NCBI RefSeq assembly: GCF_036898095.1
Contig: NC_090768.1
Span: forward strand, 53,004,502-53,068,501
Origin: Palaemon carinicauda
Lineage: Eukaryota; Arthropoda; Malacostraca; Decapoda; Palaemonidae
Direction: 5' to 3'
DNA length: 64,000 bases
Notes under the pieces: generated by a model
Databases searched by the model: none
What the model was told of the DNA's origin: nothing
What the model saw: the letters and a program-made list of their open reading frames with translations, nothing else
Part shown: piece by piece, positions 24,201-36,200 of the stretch
Layout of the letters: each line of letters begins with the position of its first letter
Numbering within the stretch: position 1 is the first letter of the stretch
Made by a program: the position numbers and the translations under genes

Positions 24201-27200
24201 CTCACCCATGGGGCTTGATGTGAAAACAGTTCACTCTGCTCAATTTTTTTTTCTTACTACATGAATTCCCTTTTGGGCCCTTTTCCATAACTCAATGTGC
24301 CTTCTTACCATTCATCGCTGTGTTACTTCCATAGCTATTACTTTTGTGATTTGTTGGTGTGGGAGTTTTTATAATGGTCTTTAAAAATCCAGATTCATTG
24401 ATGGACATTTCGGAGTAGAGCACTGTAATGTTTATCTTTTTTTGTCAAAGAAAGTTTCCAGTCTGTGAGATGTTTATTTTAACCATGGAACTTATTATTT
24501 TCCATGCACTGTATTCTAATGAACATGAGAAAAAGTTTAGTTACATTTAACAGTAACATTGTTAATACAATATGACTACTTATGTATGGTGTTACCTAAT
24601 GACACTGACTAGTACAATATCAAATTTTTTTCAACTTATTAATTATAGAGTTTGATATCATCCTTCAAATCTGTGTTAAACCTGTATTTTTTCAGGATGT
24701 GTCTGTAAGTAGCATTGATTCTGAAGTTGACTTGGGAGAGATGTTGACTGCTTTGGAGGAAAGTTTGAAGGAGCAAAATATTGCAAAAGTGACAGAAGTA
24801 AAGGCTATGGTTGAACAAGGTATGGAAATATTGCAGTTTATGGATATTTTTGAAAGATAACCAAAATATGTTCTAAAGTTAGCTTGTAATTGGTTCTTGT
24901 GTGAGAAGCATTAAGGGTTGATTCACACTACTCATACTCCGGATAGAAAGGTTGGTAGCGTCGCGGATTTCTATTGCAGAGGTCCCGAGTTCGGTCCCCC
25001 GAATACCGTGAGACCTTCTACCGGGGGTTACTCCCAGGGTGGCACCTGGGGGTGATGTTAGAGGGGACTAGTGATAGTCCCTGCTGGCTAATGGTCGCCC
25101 GAGGAGAACGATGTAAATCGTCTCAGTGGAGACCTAAAACCCGCAACTTTAACTTTTTACCTTTTAACTATCGGTCTAGTCGCGCTCCAGTCTAGCTCCG
25201 GTCATGATAGAAAAAAATCAACTGTACACTAACAGGCTAAAGTTCACCGTGTAAATACATTTCCTAGTATCACTGAACAATATTCCCATACAATTATGCT
25301 TTTTCCTTATATTTCTAATTTTGCCAAGACGCTGATCAGACCGAGAGCGAGAGTGTGAACACCCCAGTACCTAGAGCAAACCGAGACGGGAACGTGACCG
25401 TACCGATAGTGTGAATCAACAAGTGTTACTGTATCTGTCCTCAGCCTTAGTATCATCTGTTAAAAGTGTGTTCTATCTCCTAAGAATCTGGAAAATTTCC
25501 AACTTAGCCCAGTTATCTCATTAGTGTAATTGTAACGCTGAAGACAAATAAACACTTTGCGCCATCCTTAAAAGTACTAGATATCTTGACTCCTTAGTCT
25601 GGTTAAACTTTCATTTAGTCAGAATAGGAGTAGATATAAAATTAGTAGAAAGAAGACATAGGGAGGTCCAGAACATTAAGTATAAATGGCAAAGAAGAAT
25701 ATCTATTCCAAATATGAATTAAGACAGAGATAATATGTCTAGACCTATAAAGTGAAAATCTGACTAAAACTAAATATGCTGATAAAGTGGAGAGATGATT
25801 TCTCAAAAGTCTCAGTAAGTCGAGCCTTTGCTCTTGATGTATTATTACTTATTCATCGTAGAATTATTTAGAATATTTTAGCTTAATTATTTGAATTACA
25901 GTATTCAGAAAAAATGCACAGATTTTTTGGGATGACTTTCTTTAGATGCTCTTTAATGTTTTGCTTTAATTACCTCTGCTAAAGTTGGAAGGAGGTTATG
26001 TTTTACCCCTTGTTTGTGTGTTTGTTTGTGAACAGCTTCCTGGCCACGATTTTAATCTTAGAGTAATAAAAATTGCAGGGATTAACTGTCATATAAATAG
26101 CCTAAAATCATTAAATTTTTTAAAGTCAAGGTCAAGGTCATGGTCAAGCAAAATGTCCAATTCCCGTAATCACCCATATGTTTGGACATCGCTGTCACGG
26201 AGACTTCAAACTTGGTTCATATTTGAGTGTATGAATATCCATGCCAATTAATACATGTTAAGGTCAAAGGTCAAGGTCGAGAAATAAGCTGCTGCGGCGG
26301 AGGTCTGCACTCTACTAAGTGTCCCTCTAGTTGTATGATGCAACAAGACCAGCTAATGGGGTTTCTTGATCCCTATAATTCTTAATTTTTTATTTTATAT
26401 GCGTTGTTAGTTATGCCCAACTTCCTATTCTCTCATTTTGATGAGGTAGTGTTTAGTCTTAATAAACCCTTTGTGGGCTATAAGTAGAAATTCATAGATT
26501 TCCCCTAAGAGATAATTGCCTTGCTGCTAGGTGTGACTAATATTTAAAATTGAACTAGAATTTCTAGACATTTTCCCAATTGGAAGTCTTGTCTATAACT
26601 TCTTTACTTTGCCCTTGTTTATTTGTCAAACATTTTATGTTTATGGAGAATACTTTACTACATGCTTTATTTATAAAGAACAGTCAAAAGACACCTTAAA
26701 GTATAGTGTGTGTAGATAGTCTAAAAGCAGAATTTGACCATTTTAAATTTGGTAAAATCTGTAACTGGAACCAGAGGTCTTATCGTTTCTATATACGTTA
26801 TCTTTATAACATGCAGTACCTGTTTGTTGACATCAGTTATCACTAAATGGGCTTGCAAGGCAGTACACCTCTGGTTAAGCTGCTAGAGCTTGTAGTTCCT
26901 CAGATTAAATGTGTAAGAATAGTTATTGAATAAAAGAGATGACATTTTATAAAACCTAATATCTCAGGAGAACATTGTTCTGCGGCACTTTGAAAGTTTT
27001 AGGCTCTTGTTGATTAATTCTTCAGCTTTTTTTTGTATACTTCTTGACTTCACTTGTAATAGAATTAGGAATTCTGATAATGGCTAAATGTAATAATGAA
27101 TATATTTTGTTTCTGAAAGAAATTTTGTCCACTCATCCATGAGGGATCCAAATATCACTAAGCACCAGTTCTCATGTTGTTCTTTCTATTAAGCATAATA

Positions 27201-30200
27201 GTAAAAGATATCCTTTCTATCTTGCTGTTCAGAGGGCATGAAATTCAGATTTACAGGTATCAAAATCTTCCATCTTCTCAAAGACTTAACATGCCTGTAC
27301 TCTTCCTATTTTTTTGAGAATCACAATAATTTCTATAGATGTATATATATGTATTTTGGAATTATGCTTGGAGTTTAGCATCTTATATTCTCTTTATAAT
27401 TAAATGCACCATTTCCTCTCCCACAAAAAATGGTTGATGCTTTTGACTTTTGACTTGACTATTTTCTGCCTTTTGGCTGGGAAAGAAGAGAAGTCTGTGG
27501 TTTTTACTTAATTTTTGTTTTTCAGTGTGAAATAGGGTTATCTTTATCATGGATTACATTTCTCATGGTGTTTGCTCTGAGAGTCATTCTGTTCTTTAGT
27601 GCCATGCTTTCTTGAATACCGTTCTCTCTTGAATGAGGTTTAGGTTTAGGATGTATTTCAGAGTCCGTTTGATTGCAAGGCAGTCAGTTGATGGTACTTT
27701 TATTTGATATTAACCCTTCTACCCCCAATGGACGTACTGGTATGTTTTACAAAACTCATCCCTTAACCCTCATGGATGTACGGGTACGTTGTTGGAAAAA
27801 ACTACTATTTGCATTTTTATTTGCATATTTTTCATAACTTTATGAGAAACTTCATGCATTTTTCCAAATAATGAGACCAACCTGACCTCTCTATGACCAA
27901 AATTAAGGCTGTCAGCGCAATCTAAAAAAATATATAGCAAAACGTGCTTGAAAAAGGAAAACGCTCGGGTGTTAAGGGTTGGAAAGTTCCAAATAGCATT
28001 GGGGGTAAAAGGGTTTATGAAATTGAAAGACGATAAAGTCCACTGTTGGATTGTGATGTTCCAAAAATAAGATTACATTGAAGTTTTATTATTCCTTTGC
28101 CATGGATATTTAGGAAATAGCCTACATGACTCAATTCTAGAATGTAGAAAATTTAAATCCACTTTTATAATTTAACATATTTCATATAAGTGCTATTTTC
28201 ATCTAAGCAAATCAGAAGTTTGTTAAAATTTTGTCCATTTTAATTTTATCCATTCAATAAAATTTTAAGATATATGAAAACCAAAAACTTTTGGGCAAGT
28301 TGAAAACGTTAGTTCAATGGTGTGGTTAAACAACTTATCAGATGATAATTAGAACTCTATTTACCTTTAGTACATTAACCCTTTTACCCCCAATGGAGGT
28401 ACTGGTATATTTCACAAAACTCATCCCTTCACCCCCATGGACGTACTAGTACGTCCTTGCAAAAAACTGCTATTTACATTTTTTTTTTGCATATTTTTGA
28501 TAACTTATGAGAAACTTCAGGTATTTTCCAAAAGAATGAGACCAACCTGACCTCTCTATGACAAAAATTAAGGCTGTTAGAGCAATTTAAAATATTTATA
28601 TTGCAAAATGTGCTTGGGAAAAAAAAACGCCTGGGGGGTTAAGGGTTAGAAAGTTCCAAATAGCCTGGGGGTTAAAGGGTTGAGAATTCTTTTAGATATT
28701 TGCTGTTGAGGTCAGTGTTTGCCCTTCAAATACTGTACTGCAATATAGGTTAATTGCTTTTGTAAGAGTATCCTAATTCTTGGTTGATTTCATCTTGGCT
28801 TATTATCTTGTATACTTGAACAAGCAAAATTTGTCTACCAAATAATTGTGTATTGGCATTCAAAATTAGTTTTATTGTTCTTATGATTCAAACATTCATG
28901 ATTTCTTTAACATTTATTTTCTCCCCTTTTAGGGCTTAGTGTATTTCTTTCTTCATGTAATCACCAAGAGGGATGGGTTGGATTAGCTGAAATGCGTGCG
29001 CAGCAGTATGGCAAACTTGCCGATGTAATCCTTAGATACATTACGGATTATGCGCAAAATGCAGATTCATACTCTTTGGCATTGGCAATAAAGAATATGG
29101 CTGAACATCATTTCATGGTAAGCAGTTCTAAAAAACATGAAGTGTTATGTGTGGAGAATTTTTTTCATAGATTCTCATGTGTATGCAGTATTTTATCGTA
29201 CCTCACATATGAAATTAAATAAGTACAGTATATGTATACAATATCACCTTATGTAGAATAATCTTGTGTGCATTGTTATCAGTTTTAATGCTATACTTAA
29301 CCTTAAGATATTTTATATTAAATATTTATTACTTCTCATATGATTTATTTTTTTATTTTCTTTTGTCACTGTAATTTTTCCCTGTTGGAGCCCTTGTGTT
29401 TACAGCATCCAGTTTTTCCAACTTGGGTTGTAGTTTAGATAGTAGTAGTAACAATAATAGTTCTTTTAATAACTGACAACTTATTTGACATTTCAGAATG
29501 TCCAAGAAGAGATGGCTAATGTGCTTCATTATGTCGATAATGAAAGCATATCACAGATGGTTTTGCAGATGAAAGAGCAGGTTAGACACCAGATGTTTTT
29601 GACAGATTGTACAGCATATTGTAAGAAAATCTTTTTCATGTTTATATGGCCTATTTAACAAGATATTAGGCTATACTGTAATACTTTATATCCCACAGGT
29701 GTCGTTCTATCTTCGGAGTGTAGAACAGCTTCAACTTCCAGAGGAAGGTGCAGATAATAAGGGGTTATCAGAACAGTACCTAGTGAGTATACAATTATGC
29801 TTTTGATTTAGAACTAATTTACTTTCAATAGTACATCAAGTTGCTTTTATTTATATTCAGTGATCTAAAGTAATTTCAGCTAAAGTTACAGTATAACACC
29901 ACCATCCATGGTTTTAATACACCATTTTAGATTGAGGCCCTGTTAAATCATATTTGTCTCAATCCCTGAGTTTCTTGTTCATTGTCCAAGTTTATATATT
30001 GCTATACTTTTCCTTGATTAGTTTATGGTTTGTTGATATCAATTGAGGATATTGGGTTTGCTGCCATTTTAAAGGTGAGCAGTAGTACTTAAATATATTA
30101 TTTTTCAATATTTAACTTAGCCGGTGATTATATAAGCTGCAGCTCTGCTGCTCGACAGAAAACTCTACGGAAAAAATCCGCCAGCGATCGCTATGCAGGA

Positions 30201-33200
30201 AGGGGGTGTACTTCAACAGCGCCATCTGTCGTGCAGGTACTCAGTACTCATTGTAAACAAAGAACTCAATTTTCTCTCTGTCGTGCTACCGGCAAGACCT
30301 ACTAATTCGCTATTGCTAACTGGATTTGTTTTCACAACTATGTGGTGAAGTACACTATTCTAGTTTTGAGCTTTCGCTGTGCAGGCTTTCTCTTCAATAA
30401 ATCCTTACATTCTTTTTTTGATATCGGTTTATTTGTTGATGACTTTGGATAGTTTTTGAATTCCCCTTTGACCAATTCAAAATGGCTGACCCTTCTCAAG
30501 TCCCAAAGTTCAGAAAGTGTAATGCTAGGGACTGTTCAAGGCGTCTTCCGAAGGCCTCTATCGATCCTCACACCGTTTGTTCCAATTGTCGGGATAAAAC
30601 CTGTCAATTGGAAGATCGATGTGAGGAATGCGTTGGGCTTTCGGAATTCGATTTTATCGAATTCCAAAAATATACACGTAGGCTAGAGAGAGATAGAGTC
30701 AGGAGAAGTTCATCTCGATCTGTTGATTTTTCCTCTCCTCATGCCCCACAACCTATTCCTTCCCCTGTAGTGGTTGCTCCTGATCCCCCTTCTGGCACTC
30801 AGGAACCTTCGTTGGCTGACATGATGCGTGCCATCCAAGCTCTGGGTGAGAGAGTTGAGTCTCTGGCTAGTGACCGTAACCAGCTCATGGCGGACGTCAA
30901 GGAGCTGAAGTGTAAGAGTGCAGTGGGAAGTGGTAAAGTGAGTGATAGTGTTGTGGATAGTGTTGCGCTTGAGGGTTTGTCTGTTCGTGCCTGTCGTCCT
31001 AATCCGGGACCTATTGCAAGCTCCCAAGTCCAGGGGAGAAGCAATGTCGTACGACCAAAGGGTTCGAGAGGCTTTAATCAGCGAACAGACGTTCCCTCCG
31101 TGGTTTCGGGCGTATCTAACCAAGATCACCCCACCCACACAAAGACGAGTGAGCCCATTTATTCCTCGTCTGCGGAAGAGGTTTCTCGTAAGAAATCATG
31201 GACCATGGTCTCACGACCTCTTAAGCGCAAGTCGGTCCCTTCCGCGCAAGTCCAACGGCCCAGTTGTAGCCACTGGGTCAGTTCGGACTCGCTGCAGTCT
31301 TCCGATGACTGCTCACCTCCTAAGAGAGGCAAAGCGGTACCGCCTCAGGCAGTCACACCGTCTGTCGCCGCACCTGCTCCTGCAGACCCTAAGTGGTCTT
31401 TGCTGCAGACCATGCAGTACCAGTTAACGTCACTGATGCAGGACTTTCGTGCGGAGAAGGTTGCTGCTGCACCAGCCTCTGGCCTACAACCAACCACACA
31501 CTCTGTTGTGCGTCCTGTGGACGCTGAGGCGACCTTCTTGCGCACTCCAGCTGAGAGAGTCCCGCCACCCATGCGTTCCAGTGTTCCCTGCCAGCCGCAT
31601 GTTGACGTTCAGCGACGCACGGAACCTTCCGTTGACGTTCGCGAGGTACAACAACCATCAGAGTTGTTTTGTTTTGACGCGGTGCGTCAACCTCCGCAAC
31701 CCAGTGTGGTTGCCTCTGCTCTCCCACATCAGGCTAGACAGTCTGGAGTAGACACTGTGCGTCCCCGCGCTGCTATGGTTGTTGCCAGCTCACAGACTGG
31801 GCAACAGTTCCATGACGTTGCGTCCGGTTCAGTCACGCGTGCACCCGTGCGACCGGACTCAGCTAACCATCCGATACCTACTCCATTGCCGCTTCCTCCT
31901 CAATACTCGGATGATGGACTCTCTGATGATGACGATGCGGCACACGTTGATGAACCACATTCGGACCTTGACGAGCCCAAGTCCTCGCAACACTCTTTGG
32001 ACTTTAGAAAAGTTCTTGCTCTGTTCAAAGAGATGTTTCCGGACCAGTTTGTGTCTGTGGCTCCGCGCTCTCCTCCGTCAGAGTTTGCCTTAGGTACGCA
32101 GTCATCCTCGCCTGCCTTTACTAGACTCGTACTCGCACGCTCGTCCAAGAGAGCTTTACGAGTATTAGGAGAATGGATGCAGTCCAAAAAGAGTCTAGGG
32201 AAGACAGCCTTTACGTTTCCACCTGCTAGACTCTCTTCCAGATCGAGCGTCTGGTATGCCACGGGAGAAGTTCTCGGCTTGGGAGTTCCTGCCTCTGCCC
32301 AGGGCGACTTCTCAAGTCTTGTAGACTCTCCCCGCAGGCTAGCCATGAGACGCTCTAAGATATGCTGGTCTCCTTCGGACCTAGACCATCTGTTGAAAGG
32401 GATTTATAGAGCCTTCGAGGTCTTCAACTTCTTAGACTGGTGTCTGGGAGCTTTGAGCAGGAAGATCTCCCCGACTGAGAAGGAATCTTCCTTGCTCATC
32501 ATGTCCTGCATGGACAAGGCCATACGTGACGGGTCTAGTGAGCTTGCTGCTTCGTTCGTTTCCGGAGTCCTCAAGAAGCGTGAGAACCTTTGCTCTTTCC
32601 TGTCAGCGGGAGTGACACCGTGTCAAAGATCCGAACTTCTGTTTGCTCCTCTTTCTAAGTGCCTTTTCCCAGAGGACTTGATTAAGGAGATTGCTGCTTC
32701 TTTGATACAGAAGGACACACATGACCTGGTTGCGTCCTCTGCCCGCAAAGCCACCCCTTTCCCTACCTTGTCTGCTAGACCAAGGATGGACACTCCAGCG
32801 TCCCGATTTATTCCGCCCTTTCGTGGCAGAGCCTCCAGCAGAGGAGGTGCTCGTGCCGAAGGGAGACGTGGGAAGAAGAAAGGAACCAAGTCCTTTAAAG
32901 GCAGAGTCTGACTGCCAACTTCTTCAGACAGCAGTGGGAGCCAGACTCAAGAACTTCTGGCAGACCTGGGAGAAGAGAGGCGCAGATGCACAATCTGTGA
33001 GGTTGCTCAGAGAGGGGTACAAGATCCCGTTTGTACGAAAACCCCCTCTAGCAACGTCTCCCATCGATCTCTCTCCCAGGTACAGGGAGGAAGACAAGAG
33101 ACGAGCATTGAAACAGGAGGTGTCTCTCTTACTAGAAAAGGGAGCGGTAGTCAAAGTCCTGGACCATCAAACCCCGGGCTTCTACAACCGTCTCTTCTTA

Positions 33201-36200
33201 GTACCCAAGAAGACAGGAGGGTGGAGGCCGGTGCTAGATGTCAGTGCGCTGAATGTCTTTGTCACAAAGCAGACGTTCTCCATGGAGACCACAAAGTCCG
33301 TTCTAGCAGCGGTCAGAAGGGAAGACTGGATGGTCTCTTTAGACCTAAGGGACGCATACTTCCATGTCCCCATCCACCCAGACTCCCAACCTTTCCTGAG
33401 ATTTGTTTACGAAAAGGTTGTCTACCAGTTTCAAGCCCTGTGCTTTGGCCTAAGCACAGCTCCTCTTGTGTTTACGAGGCTGATGAGGAATGTAGCCAAA
33501 TTCCTTCATTTAGCGGACATCAGAGCCTCCCTCTATTTGGACGACTGGCTTCTAAGAGCTTCTTCCAGTCGTCGCTGTCTGAAGGATCTAAAGTGGACTC
33601 TAGATCTGACCAAGGAATTGGGTCTCCTTGTCAATATGGAAAAGTCTCAAGTGGTCTCATCCCAAACTATTATGTATTTAGGGATGGAGATTCACAGTCT
33701 AGCTTTTCGGGCTTTTCCGTCGGCCCCCAGAACAAGTCAAGCCCAGTTATGCATCCAGAACATGCTGAAGAAGGAACGATGTTCAGTCAGACAGTGGATG
33801 AGTCTGATAGGGACGCTATCATCCCTGGAACAGTTCATATCGTTAGGAAGACTACACCTCCGTCCTCTTCAATTTCACCTAGCTGTTTACTGTACTGGAA
33901 AAAGGACAGGACGCTAGAAGCGGTCTCGATCCCCATTTCCGAGAAGATGAAGTCTGCCCTGATTTGGTGGAAGGACAGTATCAGTCTCAGAGAGGGTCTG
34001 CCCCTGGCTGTTCAGACTCCCAACCACGTTCTCTTCTCGGACGCATCGGACATGGGCTGGGGCGCGACATTAGATGGTCGGGAATGCTCGGGAACTTGGG
34101 ACTCGAGTCAAAAGACAATGCATATCAACTGCAAGGAGCTACTGGCAGTTCATCTGGCCTTGAAAAGCTTCAAGTCTCTCCTTCAAGGCAAAGTGGTGGA
34201 GGTGAACTCGGACAACACCACGGCTTTGGCGTACATCTCCAAGCAAGGAGGGACCCACTCTATGACGTTGTACGAGATCGCAAGGGACCTCCTCACCTGG
34301 TCAAAAGATCTAAACATTTCTCTAGTAACGAGGTTCATCCAAGGCAACTTGAATGTCATGGCAGATTGCCTCAGTCGGAAGGGACAAATCATTCCAACAG
34401 AATGGACCCTACACAAGGATGTGTGCAAGAGACTTTGGGCCACATGGGGCCAGCCTACCATAGATCTCTTCGCGACCTCGATGACCAAGAGGCTCCCAAT
34501 ATATTGCTCACCAATCCCGGACCCAGCAGCAGTTCATATAGATGCCTTTCTCCTAGATTGGTCACATCTAGACCTATATGCATTCCCCCCGTTCAAGATT
34601 GTCAACAAGGTACTGCAGAAGTTCGCCTCTCACGAAGGGACAAGGTTGACGTTAGTTGCTCCCCTCTGGGCCGCGAGAGAATGGTTCACCGAGGTACTTC
34701 GATGGCTAGTGGACATTCCCAGAACTCTTCCCCTAAGGGTGGACCTTCTACGTCAGCCACACGTAAAGAAGGTACACCAAGGCCTCCACGCTCTTCGTTT
34801 GACTGCCTTCAGACTATCGAAAGACTCTCGAGAGCTAGAGGCTTTTCGAAGGAGGCAGCCAGGGCGATTGCTAGAGCAAGGAGGACATCCACCCTTAGAG
34901 TCTACCAATCGAAGTGGGAAGTATTCCGGAACTGGTGCAAATCAGTATCTGTATCCTCGACCAGTACCTCTGTAACTCAAATAGCTGACTTCCTTTTATA
35001 CCTGAGGAAAGAACGATCTCTTTCAGCTCCCACTATCAAGGGTTACAGAAGCATGTTGGCATCAGTCTTCCGTCACAGAGGCTTAGATCTTTCCAACAAC
35101 AAAGATCTACAGGACCTCCTTAAGTCTTTTGAGACCACGAAGGAGCGTCGTTTGGCTACACCTGGTTGGAATTTAGACGTGGTACTAAGATTCCTCATGT
35201 CAGAAAGGTTCGAGCCTCTACAATCAGCCTCCTTTAAAGATCTCACTTTAAAGACTCTTTTCCTGGTTTGCTTAGCCACAGCTAAAAGAGTCAGTGAGAT
35301 TCACGCCTTCAGCAGGAACATCGGATTTTCATCTGAAACGGCTACATGTTCTCTACAACTTGGTTTTCTAGCCAAAAACGAGCTACCCTCTCGTCCTTGG
35401 CCGAAATCGTTCGATATTCCAAGCCTATCGAATATGGTTGGAAATGAACTAGAAAGAGTCTTATGCCCTGTGAGAGCTCTTAAGTTCTATTTAAGACGAA
35501 CTAAACCTTTACGAGGACAGTCAGAAGCTTTATGGTGTTCAGTTAAGAAACCATCTTTGCCTATGTCAAAGAATGCTTTATCCTATTTTATCAGACTGTT
35601 AATACGAGAAGCTCATTCACATCTGAGTGAGGAAGACCAAGCTTTGCTGAAGGTAAGGACACATGAAGTTAGAGCTGTCGCAACTTCAGTGGCCTTTAAA
35701 CAAAATAGATCTCTGCGAAGTATAATGGACGCAACCTATTGGAGAAGCAAGTCAGTGTTCGCGTCTTTTTATCTTAAAGATGTCCAGTCTCTTTACGAGA
35801 ACTGCTACACCCTGGGACCATTCGTAGCAGCGAGTGCAGTAGGGGGTAGGGCTCAACCACTACAATCCCCTAATTCCATAACCTTTTTAATCTTTCTCTT
35901 GAAATGTTTTTATTGTTGTTTTTGGGTTGTCCGGAAGGCTAAGAAGCCTTTCGCATCCTGGTTGATTTGGCGGGTGGTCAAATTCTTTTCTTGAGAAGCG
36001 CCTAGATTAGAGGTTTTGATGAGGTCCTGTGGTATGGGTTGCAACCCTTCATACTTCAGATCCTAGGGGTCGCTCAGCATCCTAAGAGGATCGCGAGGCT
36101 CCGTAAGGAAGACGTACTTAAAAAGGCAGAGTAATTATTCAAGTCGACTTCCTTACCAGGTACTTATTTATTTTGTTTTTGTTATTTTGATAACTTCTAA

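Noticed and set aside
24950..25000. Possible functional tRNA gene
   Set aside because: Box-like motifs are present but no cloverleaf with acceptor stem can be drawn; it fits a tRNA-derived repeat better.
30710..32889. Several 80-160-codon minus-strand frames inside copy C gag and RT
   Set aside because: Shadows of the GC-richer gag/RT codons on the other strand; no family resemblance.
33964..34700. Extra N-terminal domain in the copy C recombinase frame
   Set aside because: This part overlaps the conserved RNase H codons in another frame and has no domain-like pattern of its own; it is open by chance.
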